64,000 bases of DNA from Nannocystis exedens (GTDB taxonomy: Bacteria > Myxococcota_A > Polyangia > Nannocystales > Nannocystaceae): the NCBI RefSeq assembly GCF_002343915.1, contig NZ_NETK01000001.1, forward strand, positions 6,710,001 through 6,774,000, given 5' to 3'. Both the position numbers and the translations under genes were made by a program. Shown in pieces: positions 8,495 to 15,759 of the stretch. The first letter of the stretch is position 1. Every line of letters begins with the position of its first letter. The notes beneath the pieces were generated by a model that was not told the origin of the DNA, ran no database searches, and was given only the letters and a program-made list of their open reading frames with translations.

Positions 8495-9085
8495 ATGCTT
8501 TCGAAGGCGGACATCCGAGCGCAGCACGCAGCCAGGCGACGGGAACGCGGTCCCGAGGACGCGGCGAGCCGCTCGGCCGAGCTGTGCGCGCACGTGCTGG
8601 CGGAGCCCCGCTGGCGCGCGGCGACCTCGGTGGCCGCGTTCGTCGGCGTCAAGGGCGAGCCCGACACCCGCCCGCTGCTGATCGCCGCGCTGGCGGCCGG
8701 GAAACAGCTGTGGCTGCCGCGCATGGGCGGCCCGCGCCGACAGAACCTCGAATTCGTGGCCGTCGCCGACCTCGTGACGCTCGCCCCGGCCCCGTTCGGC
8801 CTGCTCGAGCCGCAGGGCGGCACCGGCGTCGCCCTGGCCGAGACCGACGTCGACCTGGTGCTGATGCCCGGCCTGGCGTTCACCCGCACCGGCGTCCGCC
8901 TCGGCTACGGCAAGGGCCACTACGACGGCGCGATGGCCCCGCTGCGCGACCACCCGCGCCCGGTCCGCATGGGCCTGTGCTTCAGCGACGAGCTCGTCGA
9001 GGCGCTGCCCGAGGAGCCGCACGACGTCGGCGTCCACGCGCTGGCGACCGACCTCGGGCTGATCGACTGCACCTGCCTGCAGTGA
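8495..9085 (+). CDS. 5-formyltetrahydrofolate cyclo-ligase
   Basis: A 196-residue cytoplasmic enzyme that converts 5-formyl-THF to 5,10-methenyl-THF with ATP, salvaging a storage folate. It starts with the family N-terminus (KADIRAQHAARRRE), has a central phosphate-binding region around LWLPRMGG, and carries the signature GVRLGYGKGHYDGAM near the C-terminal third, which binds ATP and substrate. The length is typical. The ATG at 8495 is preceded by a purine-rich gcggagg. The next phased CATG array begins at the base after the stop codon. Confidence 0.92.
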   Translation: MLSKADIRAQHAARRRERGPEDAASRSAELCAHVLAEPRWRAATSVAAFVGVKGEPDTRPLLIAALAAGKQLWLPRMGGPRRQNLEFVAVADLVTLAPAPFGLLEPQGGTGVALAETDVDLVLMPGLAFTRTGVRLGYGKGHYDGAMAPLRDHPRPVRMGLCFSDELVEALPEEPHDVGVHALATDLGLIDCTCLQ

Positions 9086-9170
9086 CATGCCCACAGGGGC
9101 ATGTTCGAAAGGGCATGCCTTTTCGCGCATGGGCCTGCGAGCATGTCCGGCCGGACATGTTCCGTCGCGG
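9086..9170. repeat. phased CATG palindrome array (one 15-bp step)
   Basis: CATG cores start at 9086, 9100, 9114, 9129, 9143 and 9157. All steps are 14 bp except the one after 9114, where a T-run adds one base. The unit at 9143 reads catgtccggccggacatg, a perfect inverted repeat. The array starts directly after the TGA of the cyclo-ligase gene and lies between convergent genes. Confidence 0.9.
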
Positions 9171-9268
9171 CGCGAGCAACAGCGCGCCGGCGACCCCGTC
9201 GGTGCGGGAGCCTTCGGCGCGTGAGGCGTCGCGGCACCGGCGGGCGCCGGCCCCGGCCGCCGGGCGGC

Positions 9269-10093
9269 TCAATCGACGCGCTGGATCACGTGGAAGCCGA
9301 AGTCGGTCTCGACCACCGCGCTGACCTCGCCGGGCTTCAGCGCGAACGCGGCGGCCTCGAACGCCGGCGCGAACATCCCGCGGCCGACCGCGCCGAGGTC
9401 GCCGCCGCGCTCGGCCGAGCTGTCCTCGCTGCGCTTCTTCGCCAGCGCCTCGAAGTCGGCCCCGGTCTTGCTGGCCTCGGCGTGGAGCTCCGTCGCCAGC
9501 TTCTGCGCCTCCTCCTTGCTGCGCTTGATCTTGGCCTCGGCGTTCTTGGCCCCGGCGTAGCGGACCAGGATGTGCCGCGTGTGCACCTTCTCGACCTTGC
9601 AGCGCTGCGCGACCACGAAGCCGTGCGGGTGCTCGACCACCGCCGAGGTCTCGCCGATGCCGAGGGCGAACACGACGTCCTTCAGCGGCGCGTACTTCTC
9701 GGGCCACTTGTCCTTCGCGTAGGTGCCCATCGCCCCGCCCTTGGCCTTCGTCTTCGGCTCGTCGGACTCGGCGGCGAGCTCGGCAAAGGCTGTCCCCGAG
9801 GACAGCTTGCTGCGCAGCTCCTCGGCGCGCGCCTGGGCCGCGGCCTTGTCGCGCGTGACCGTCGGCTCGGCCCCCTCGGCCCCCTGCCAGGCGACCACGA
9901 CGATCTTCGCGCACGCCTCGTCGGCCTCGCCCTGGGGGTACTTCGGCGCCGGCGGAGCCTCGGCCTCGGCCCTGGCGGGCGGCGGCGCCTCGACCTTCTT
10001 GGCCGGCTCCGCGGGCGGGTCGCCGGGCTTGGCAGCGCCGCCGTCGCAGGCGGCCAGCAGGAGGACGAGGCAGGACAGGACAGCGCGCGTCAT
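9269..10093 (-). CDS. parvulin-type peptidyl-prolyl isomerase lipoprotein
   Basis: A 274-residue lipoprotein (signal MTRAVLSCLVLLLAAC with an LAAC lipobox) followed by a Pro/Ala/Glu-rich linker to about residue 50. Two PpiC/parvulin-like modules follow, one at about 60-155 (ending GETSAVVEHPHGFVVAQR) and one at about 160-274 (RHILVRYAG at its start, then GGDLGAVGRGMF and GEVSAVVETDFGFHVIQRVD). It probably assists folding of outer-membrane or secreted proteins in the periplasm. The first module lacks the usual RHIL start and may be degenerate. The gene contains one isolated palindrome of the CATG-array type (near 9790). Confidence 0.85.
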   Translation of the reverse strand: MTRAVLSCLVLLLAACDGGAAKPGDPPAEPAKKVEAPPPARAEAEAPPAPKYPQGEADEACAKIVVVAWQGAEGAEPTVTRDKAAAQARAEELRSKLSSGTAFAELAAESDEPKTKAKGGAMGTYAKDKWPEKYAPLKDVVFALGIGETSAVVEHPHGFVVAQRCKVEKVHTRHILVRYAGAKNAEAKIKRSKEEAQKLATELHAEASKTGADFEALAKKRSEDSSAERGGDLGAVGRGMFAPAFEAAAFALKPGEVSAVVETDFGFHVIQRVD

Positions 10094-10422
10094 CGCGGCC
10101 AGGATACACCCCACGGGCCCGCACGTGCGAGCGGCGGCCACTCGCTCGTACCCGCGGCCGAGGCCGGTCGCCGGCGACGCTCCCGCGACCCGGATCGCGC
10201 GGGTGGTGGATATCGACAAGCGGCGGCGGTCGGCCCGGCCTGTCCGCGAGGACAGGAACGACCGGCGTGCGGCCCGCAGGGCCCCGTCTGCGGCCGCTGC
10301 GGTCGGTGTCCGCGGCCGGCCCGGGCGCTCGCGAAAATTCGCGAGTGCGCCTCGCCGACCGCGACGTCCGGGCGACGAAATCAGCAATCGACAGCCCTGC
10401 GAGCGGCCTGCACCCTGCCGGC
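10094..10422. other. divergent intergenic region
   Basis: A 329-bp spacer between the divergent parvulin gene and the ABM/Roadblock cluster, so it should hold both promoters, but I cannot place convincing -10/-35 boxes. It contains one perfect hairpin of the array type, CCTGTCC-gcga-GGACAGG, at about 10239-10256. No plausible ORF was seen. Confidence 0.4.
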
Positions 10423-10722
10423 ATGGAAGATCGATCGGTCCACGTCGTCACGACCCTGTCGACCAGGCCGCAGGCGCCGGAGGCGTTCGCCGGGGCCATG
10501 CGCGAGCTCGTCCAGGCCGGCCGCGGGCTGCCCGGCAACCGCCGCTTCGAGGCCTACCAGGGCACCTCCGACCCGCGCGAGTTCGTGGTGATCGAGGTGT
10601 GGGACAGCGACGAGGCCGCGGACGCGCACCTGAGCGCGGACCACACCGAGCAGACCTTCGCCGCGATCGGCCCGCTGCTCGCGGTGCCGTCGGCGATCGT
10701 CCGCCACGTCCGCGTCGCCTGA
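10423..10722 (+). CDS. ABM-domain (antibiotic biosynthesis monooxygenase-like) protein
   Basis: A 99-residue single-domain protein of the ABM ferredoxin-like fold (dimeric alpha-beta barrel). Typical features are an N-terminal strand VHVVTTLSTRP, the helix around AGAMRELVQAGRG, NRRFEAYQGTSDP, and the VVIEVWDSDEAADAHLSADH segment shared with YgiN/ActVA-Orf6-type monooxygenases. Members oxidise quinols or degrade haem, and many have unknown roles. It begins a run of three small genes on the same strand with short gaps (17 and 30 bp), probably one operon with a second ABM protein. Confidence 0.8.
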   Translation: MEDRSVHVVTTLSTRPQAPEAFAGAMRELVQAGRGLPGNRRFEAYQGTSDPREFVVIEVWDSDEAADAHLSADHTEQTFAAIGPLLAVPSAIVRHVRVA

Positions 10723-10739
10723 GCGGCGAAAGGAGCGCC

Positions 10740-11123
10740 ATGAACATCCAGGAAGTCCACAGCACCCTCGCGCAGATGGAAGACTCGATGCTCGGCGGCC
10801 TGGCCGCGATCGACGTGTTCGCCAAGACGTCGGGCATGTCGGTCGCCGGCCTGCGAACGTCGCCGCGGGCGTGCGCGCTGTTCAACATCCTGTTCGACCG
10901 GATCAGCGACACCCTCAAGAAGACCGGCCTGCCGGTGCCCGAGTACGTGCATCAGACCATGCTGCGGCTCGGCGAGGACGGCCAGGTGATGATCATCGTC
11001 GTCGACCTGTCGGACAAGTACCGCATGGGCATGGCGCTCGACTGCACCCGGGCCCAGCTCGGGATCATGGTCAGCGTGGTGCTCCCCGACGCCATCCCGC
11101 GCATGCGCGCGGCCCTCCGCTGA
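10740..11123 (+). CDS. Roadblock/LC7-like small protein
   Basis: A 127-residue protein whose pattern (helix MNIQEVHSTLAQMEDSMLGG, strand GLAAIDVFAKTSGMSVAG, helix, strand DGQVMIIVVDLSD, strand MGMALD, C-terminal helix) resembles the Roadblock/LC7 fold that partners small Ras-like GTPases in myxobacteria (MglB type). The match is structural and not motif-based, so it is tentative. It has a good Shine-Dalgarno (gaaaggagcgcc) before the ATG at 10740. It is flanked by two ABM proteins, an association I cannot explain functionally. Confidence 0.5.
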   Translation: MNIQEVHSTLAQMEDSMLGGLAAIDVFAKTSGMSVAGLRTSPRACALFNILFDRISDTLKKTGLPVPEYVHQTMLRLGEDGQVMIIVVDLSDKYRMGMALDCTRAQLGIMVSVVLPDAIPRMRAALR

Positions 11124-11153
11124 AATTTCTTACAGAGAGAAGAGAAAGCAGCC

Positions 11154-11456
11154 ATGTTCAATCCGTCGATCCTCGCCGTGGTCAAGCTGTCGGTCGAGCG
11201 CGCCGGCCTCGACGCCGCGCTCACGCTCCTGCAGGAGCTCGCCGAGCGCAGCCGGTCCGAGCGCGGCTGCTCGCGCTTCGAGGTGCTGCAACAGGCGGCC
11301 GACCCGACCCAGCTCGTCACGGTCGAGCGCTGGGACGGCGACGCCTCCGCCGACGCCCACATGCGCAGCCCGCACGTGAAGGCCGCGCTGGCCCGCCTGA
11401 CGCCGCTGCTGCGCGAGGCGCCGCGGTTCGCCCGCTACCGCAGCGTCGAGCGCTGA
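11154..11456 (+). CDS. ABM-domain (antibiotic biosynthesis monooxygenase-like) protein
   Basis: A 100-residue protein of the same fold as the one at 10423: VVKLSVERAG at the start, then SERGCSRFEVLQQAADPTQL and VTVERWDGDASADAHMRSPH, which match the ABM core with its conserved W and xxH pattern. The two paralogues are clearly diverged, so this is an old duplication or two independent members. A purine-rich leader (agagagaagagaaag) precedes the ATG. The stop codon overlaps the beginning of a duplicated copy of the neighbouring creatininase gene's 3' end. Confidence 0.8.
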   Translation: MFNPSILAVVKLSVERAGLDAALTLLQELAERSRSERGCSRFEVLQQAADPTQLVTVERWDGDASADAHMRSPHVKAALARLTPLLREAPRFARYRSVER

Positions 11457-11586
11457 GGCTCAGGCGAGCGAGGCGACCACGGCCTCGACGACGAGGGGCG
11501 CGAGGACGGCGAGATTCGCTGCCTTCCGCGGCGCCGAGGCTCAGGCGAGCGAGGCGACCACGGCCTCGACGACGAGGGTCGCGAGG
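11455..11586. repeat. 50-bp direct repeat duplicating the 3' end of the creatininase gene
   Basis: The sequence gaggctcaggcgagcgaggc and about 30 bp after it occurs at 11455-11505 and again at 11536-11586, nearly identical and 81 bp apart. The second copy is the true C-terminal coding end of the creatininase-family gene, with its stop at 11541. The first is a detached extra copy just beyond that gene. Confidence 0.85.
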
Positions 11587-12317
11587 GTGCTGAGGATCTC
11601 CCGCCCCTCCTCGGCGGTGGCCTCCGCCGGCGCGCCGCAGTAGGCCCGCGGCATGCCGCACTCGAGGAAGCCGCGCTTGCCGGCGCGGATGTGCTCGGCG
11701 AGCGGCACGGTGTGCTCGGGCAGCGCGGCCGCGAGGTCCATGCGCACCAGGTCGGGGCGGATCGCCAGCACCAGGCTGGTCTCGTAGCGCCCGGCGTGGC
11801 ACGAGCCGCTCTGGAACTCGGGCGTCAGCCGGGCCGCGAGCGCGCGCCGGGTGGTGTCGACGAACAGCAGCGCGTCGCCGGTCTCGGCCTGGTAGCGGCG
11901 CGCGACCTCCCGCAGCGAGGCGATGTGGTCCGGCTCGAGGTGGGCCGTGAACACCACCACGCGGTCGAAGCCCATCGCCCGCATCGCGCGACATGTCCCG
12001 AGGACCAGGCCGATCGCCGGCTCGGCGCCGATCGACGTCGAGCCGGCGAAGTCCCGGGCCCACTCGGTCACGGCGTAGTGGATCGGCGGCAGCGCGGCCG
12101 CGAAGTGCCCGCGCGCCGCCAGCTCGCCGGCGGCCAGCCCGACCACCGCCTCGCCGATCAGGCTGTCGGTCGAGAGCGGCAGGTGGGGCCCGTGCGCCTC
12201 GGTGCTGCCGACCGGCAGCAGCGCGACCTTCGGCAGCGGCAGCGCGAGCAGCCGCTCGACCTCGGGGTAGCTCAGCTCGGCGAAGCGGACGTAGAGGCCG
12301 GGTGTCTGTTCAGCCAT
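11541..12317 (-). CDS. creatininase-family amidohydrolase
   Basis: A 258-residue metal-dependent amidohydrolase of the creatininase/MftE group. The N-terminal metal site is in LPVGSTEAHGPHLPLSTD (E-x-H-G-x-H, distal D). The second metal-binding cluster is HLEPDH near residue 125. Members hydrolyse creatinine, formamides or a leader peptide in cofactor maturation, and the substrate here is unknown. The ATG at 12317 lacks a strong Shine-Dalgarno. The gene lies 39 bp downstream of the CoA-ligase gene on the same strand, with a CATG array in the gap, so the two may be cotranscribed. Its 3' end is duplicated downstream. Confidence 0.82.
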   Translation of the reverse strand: MAEQTPGLYVRFAELSYPEVERLLALPLPKVALLPVGSTEAHGPHLPLSTDSLIGEAVVGLAAGELAARGHFAAALPPIHYAVTEWARDFAGSTSIGAEPAIGLVLGTCRAMRAMGFDRVVVFTAHLEPDHIASLREVARRYQAETGDALLFVDTTRRALAARLTPEFQSGSCHAGRYETSLVLAIRPDLVRMDLAAALPEHTVPLAEHIRAGKRGFLECGMPRAYCGAPAEATAEEGREILSTLATLVVEAVVASLA

Positions 12318-12328
12318 GGCGAATCGAC

Positions 12329-12370
12329 CAGGTGCGAGGAGACATGTCGTGACGTTCAGGTCAGCGAGGC
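12329..12370. repeat. phased 14-bp palindrome array (3 units)
   Basis: Units start at 12329 (CAGGTGC), 12343 (CATGTCG) and 12357 (CAGGTCA), exactly 14 bp apart. They fill the gap between the creatininase start and the CoA-ligase stop, and the last unit overlaps that stop codon. Confidence 0.75.
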
Positions 12371-13936
12371 GGCCAGCTTGCGCAGCTCGCCGCGCTTGAT
12401 CTTGCCGGTCTCGGTGCGCGGCAGCGCGGCCACGAACTCGATCCGCCGCGGCGCCTTGAAGGCGGCGATGTTGGCGCGGGCGTGGGCCAGGATGTCGGCG
12501 GCCAGCGCCTCGCCGGCGGCGTGACCGGCGGCCAGCTCGACGTAGGCGACCGCGCGCTCGAGCCCGTCGGCGTCGCGGTAGCCGACCACCCCGGCCTCGT
12601 GCACCGCGGGGTGTCCCAAGAGACAGTTCTCGACCTCGACCGGCGAGACGTACACGCCCGAGCACTTGAGCATGTCGTCGCCCCGGCCGCAGAACCAGAA
12701 GTAGCCGTCGGCGTCGACGTGGAACTTGTCGGCGCCCTTGACCGAGTCGCCCCAGAAGGTCGCGCGGCTCTGGTCGCGCATGCGCCAGTAGCCCTGGCCG
12801 GCCGAGGGCCCGGTGATCACGAGGGTGCCGATCTCGCCGGGCGGGACGTCGCGGCCGTCGTCGTCGATCAGGCGGTAGGTGTAGCCCTCGACGATCTTGC
12901 CGAGGCTGCCGTCCTTGACGTCGCCCGGGCGGTTGGTGATGTAGACGTGGAACATCTCGGCCGAGCCGATGCCGTCGTAGATCTCGACCCCCGTCGACTG
13001 CTTCCACAGGCGGTACAGCCGCGACGGCAGCGCCTCGCCGGCGCTGACCAGCGAGTGCAGCGACGACAGGTCGCGCCGCCCGGCCTCGTCGAGGTGGTCG
13101 AGCATCTTGGCGATCGTCGTCGGCACCGTGACGAACTGGGTCGCGCGGTAGCGCTCGACGAGGCCGTACCACCGCTCGGGCGCGACCCGCTCGGGCACCA
13201 GCACGCAGCTGCCGCCGACGCTGAACGGGAACAGCATGTTGCTGGCCAGGGCGTAGCCGAAGAACAGCTTGGGCGCGGAAATCGTGATGTCGTCGCGCTT
13301 GATGCCGAGGGTGCGCTGGGCGTAGGCGATCGTGTTCCACACGAAGTCGTGGTGCATGTGCACGACGCACTTCGGCTTGCCGGTCGAGCCCGACGAAGAC
13401 AGCCAGGTGGCGAAGTCGTCGCGGTAGGTCGGCTCGGTCCGCGCGGTGTCGGGCTGGCGGGCCAGCTCGGCGTGCCAGTCGAGGGTGTCCTTCGGGACAG
13501 GTGCGCCGCCGCGGTCGACGACGATGACGATCGGCGGGTAGGGAGCGTCGCGCCACACGGGCTCGAGCTGCGGGTAGACCTCGGCGTCGACGATCACCGC
13601 CCGCGGCCGCGCGTACTCGAGGTAGTAGGCGTAGTCGGCCGGCAAGAGCCACGTGTTGGTCGGCACCGCGACGCAGCCGGCGCGGAGGACCCCGAAGTAC
13701 GCCGCCGCGAACTCGGGGGTGTCGAGCAGCAAGAGCTGCACGCGGTCCTCGATGCGCAGGCCGAGCGAGCGCAGCAAGTTGGTGACGCGGCACGACGCGG
13801 CCACCAGCTCGCGGTAGGTCACCTGGACGTCGCCGCAGTAGATCGCGGTCTTGTCGCCGAGGCCCTCGGCGACGCGGGCGTCGAGGAACCACTCGGCCAT
13901 GTTGAGGCGATCGGGGACGACGATCGGAGCGGGCAT
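12356..13936 (-). CDS. benzoate-CoA ligase-like acyl-CoA synthetase
   Basis: A 526-residue ANL-superfamily ligase that activates a carboxylic acid to its CoA thioester through an acyl-adenylate. The P-loop is SSGSTGKPKCVVH (about 205-217), the A5 region is YDGIGSAEMFHVY, the hinge region is GRGDDMLKCSGVYVSP and the C-terminal catalytic Lys is in PRTETGKIKRGE. Overall it resembles benzoate/hydroxybenzoate-CoA ligases more than fatty-acyl ligases, notably NTWLLPADYAYYLEYARP. This would fit the 4-hydroxybenzoyl-CoA reductase-like operon 14 kb away. Substrate is inferred. Confidence 0.8.
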   Translation of the reverse strand: MPAPIVVPDRLNMAEWFLDARVAEGLGDKTAIYCGDVQVTYRELVAASCRVTNLLRSLGLRIEDRVQLLLLDTPEFAAAYFGVLRAGCVAVPTNTWLLPADYAYYLEYARPRAVIVDAEVYPQLEPVWRDAPYPPIVIVVDRGGAPVPKDTLDWHAELARQPDTARTEPTYRDDFATWLSSSGSTGKPKCVVHMHHDFVWNTIAYAQRTLGIKRDDITISAPKLFFGYALASNMLFPFSVGGSCVLVPERVAPERWYGLVERYRATQFVTVPTTIAKMLDHLDEAGRRDLSSLHSLVSAGEALPSRLYRLWKQSTGVEIYDGIGSAEMFHVYITNRPGDVKDGSLGKIVEGYTYRLIDDDGRDVPPGEIGTLVITGPSAGQGYWRMRDQSRATFWGDSVKGADKFHVDADGYFWFCGRGDDMLKCSGVYVSPVEVENCLLGHPAVHEAGVVGYRDADGLERAVAYVELAAGHAAGEALAADILAHARANIAAFKAPRRIEFVAALPRTETGKIKRGELRKLAASLT

Positions 13937-14067
13937 GGGTCGCGGGCAAAATCCCACAATGCCCGCGCCCGCGGGCAGCGGCGGGCGGGTGCGAGGCCTC
14001 ACGGTGGGCCGTGCGCCGCGCCCCCGCGCCCCCGCTCGCGCGCGAGCTGAGGTATGTTCCCCGCGCC

Positions 14068-14553
14068 GTGGAGGTCGTCTACCCGCGCCTGTCCTTCGAC
14101 CTCGACCGCGACGCGTTCGTGGTCTGGCTGCGCTGGGTGTCGCTCGAGCGGCCGCCGTCGCCGGAGGCGCCGCCGTCGCAGGGGATCCGCGTCGAACTGC
14201 AGCTCAACCGCAACCCGGTGCTCGGCCCGACGATCGCCTACCGCCGCGAGCTCGAGCCGACCCCCCGGCTGTACCGCGTGCCGAAGAGCCGCTGCGCCGA
14301 GGTGCTGCGCGTGGCCTCGCGCCGCGGCCTGCTCGACGTCCAGCTCATCATCCACGGCTCGATCGCCAACGCGCCCTACGCCGCGCTCTACCACGTGCGC
14401 GACGACGACGCCGAGCTCACCGAGCTGCCCGGGACGCCGCTCTTGCAGGTGCAACCATCGACCCCCGGCGACCGCTGGCACGTGGCCGGACAGGCCAACC
14501 TGCGCGTCCAGCTCGAGCTGATCGAGCGCAAGCGCCTGCGCGTGCTCGCGTGA
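14068..14553 (+). CDS. hypothetical protein
   Basis: About 161 residues from the GTG at 14068 (an ATG at 14011 would add 19 Arg/Pro-rich residues). It has alternating beta-strand-like segments (VEVVYPRLSFDLDRDAFVVW, then IRVELQLNRN, LLDVQLIIHGS and LRVQLELIERKRLRVLA) and no Cys, signal peptide or membrane helix, so a cytoplasmic beta-rich fold is likely. I do not recognise the family. It is divergent from the CoA-ligase gene, 131 bp away. Confidence 0.5.
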   Translation: MEVVYPRLSFDLDRDAFVVWLRWVSLERPPSPEAPPSQGIRVELQLNRNPVLGPTIAYRRELEPTPRLYRVPKSRCAEVLRVASRRGLLDVQLIIHGSIANAPYAALYHVRDDDAELTELPGTPLLQVQPSTPGDRWHVAGQANLRVQLELIERKRLRVLA

Positions 14554-14777
14554 GCGCAGCGCGAGCGGTTCGCGAGCGGCTCGTGCGAGCGCCGAGTGAT
14601 CTGTGCGCGGCTGGCGTCTGCGGCGAGTGATTCGCGGGCGGCTCGCGCGAGCGGCTCCCGTGAATCGCGAGCCGCTCGCGCGATCGCAGACCGACCGGCG
14701 CGAGCGGTCGCGTCGTCGCGGAGTGACTCGCGCGCGCGCAAGACCTGCCCGCAACGAGCGTGCTCCGCGACCCGACG
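14554..14777. repeat. low-complexity CGAGCG-rich spacer
   Basis: This gap between convergent genes is dominated by reiterated gcgagcggctcgcgcg-like words in both orientations, for example the opposed gcgagcggctc and gagccgctcgcgcg at about 14660-14690. It has no plausible ORF and could fold into strong stems on either strand. Confidence 0.6.
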
Positions 14778-14803
14778 AAAAAACGGCCGCCCGCAGGCGG
14801 CCG
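14778..14803 (-). terminator. intrinsic terminator of the OmpA-like lipoprotein gene
   Basis: Reading the minus strand, a perfect 8-bp stem cggccgcc/ggcggccg with a 4-nt loop is followed by six T residues, 23 bp beyond the stop codon of the gene at 14826. Confidence 0.92.
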
Positions 14804-14825
14804 CGTCGGCGCGAACGCAGCGGGC

Positions 14826-15647
14826 TCAGCTCTGGCCGCCGCCGGTGAGCATCTCCTTGAGGCCGGGGATCTCGCCGAGCAGCGGCATCAGGACGATCTC
14901 GATGCGGCGGTTCTTGGCCTTGCCGTCCTCGGTGGTGTTGTCGGCGACCGGGTCGACGTCGCCGTAGCCGGCGGCGCCGAGGGTGCCCTGCGGCATGCCC
15001 TGGGTGACGAGGAACTGCACGACCTCGACCGCGCGGGCGGTCGACAGCTCCCAGTTGTTCTTGAACTTGGCGGTCTTGATCGGGACGTTGTCGGTGTGGC
15101 CGGCGACCAGCCACTCGCGGTCGTTGAGGCTCTTGAGCGCGCCGGCGAGGTTCGAGAGCGCGGCCTGACCCTCGGGCTTGAGGTCGGTCTTGCCGGAGTC
15201 GAACAGGATGCTGCTGGCCAGCTTGACGACGAAGCGGCCCTTGCGGACCTCGACCTGGATCGTGCCGGCGTCGATGAGCGACTTCAGCTTGGCGAACAGG
15301 TCCTTGTAGACCTGCAGCTCGGCCAGGCGCTTGGCCTTCTCGTCGCGCAGCTTCTTGAGCTCGTCGGCGGTCGCGCCGGCCTTGCGCGCGAGGTCGGCGT
15401 TCTGCTCCTCGAGCACCTTGATCTCGTTGCCGAGCCGCGCCACGTCCTTCTCGAGCTGCGCGATCTTGTCCTTCAACGAGGTGTTCTCCTCGTTCAGCTT
15501 CTTGTTCTTGCCCTGCTCGTCGCGCAGCTCGCCCTCGGTCTTCGCGAGCTTGGCCTGCGTCTCCGCGAGGGCTGCCTCGAGTTCTTTGCGTTTGCAGCCG
15601 GACAGGGCCAGCGTGGACAGGAGCATGAAGACGGCGAGCTTGCGCAT
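14826..15647 (-). CDS. OmpA-family coiled-coil lipoprotein
   Basis: A 273-residue lipoprotein (MRKLAVFMLLSTLALSGC, lipobox LSGC). Residues 23-115 form a long charged coiled coil (repeated KLxxTE, KDKIAQLEKDV and LARKAGATADEL segments). The C-terminal half is an OmpA/MotB peptidoglycan-binding domain: ILFDSGKTDL, AGHTDNVPIK, LSTARAVEVVQFLV and KNRRIEIVL. It probably tethers the outer membrane to peptidoglycan, with the coil spanning the periplasm. It is transcribed alone and ends in a strong terminator. It is divergent from ftsK. Confidence 0.92.
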   Translation of the reverse strand: MRKLAVFMLLSTLALSGCKRKELEAALAETQAKLAKTEGELRDEQGKNKKLNEENTSLKDKIAQLEKDVARLGNEIKVLEEQNADLARKAGATADELKKLRDEKAKRLAELQVYKDLFAKLKSLIDAGTIQVEVRKGRFVVKLASSILFDSGKTDLKPEGQAALSNLAGALKSLNDREWLVAGHTDNVPIKTAKFKNNWELSTARAVEVVQFLVTQGMPQGTLGAAGYGDVDPVADNTTEDGKAKNRRIEIVLMPLLGEIPGLKEMLTGGGQS

Positions 15648-15678
15648 GGCGCAAGGCTATCCCATGCCGGCCAAATTT

Positions 15679-15708
15679 TTGACGCATCTCGTACTCGCGG
15701 CGTACCCT
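15679..15708 (+). promoter_or_regulatory. candidate promoter of ftsK
   Basis: A TTGACG -35 (15679-15684) and a TACCCT -10 (15703-15708) are separated by 18 bp and sit about 52 bp before the ATG. They lie in the AT-richest part of the divergent spacer. The call rests only on box similarity. Confidence 0.4.
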
Positions 15709-15759
15709 CGGGGTCCGGGCCCGGGATCTGGGCCATAACGCAGCGAGATCACAGAGAAA

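Noticed and set aside
11155..11375. An antisense protein in the ABM region
   Set aside because: It mirrors the ABM gene's codons and has no start signal or motif of its own.
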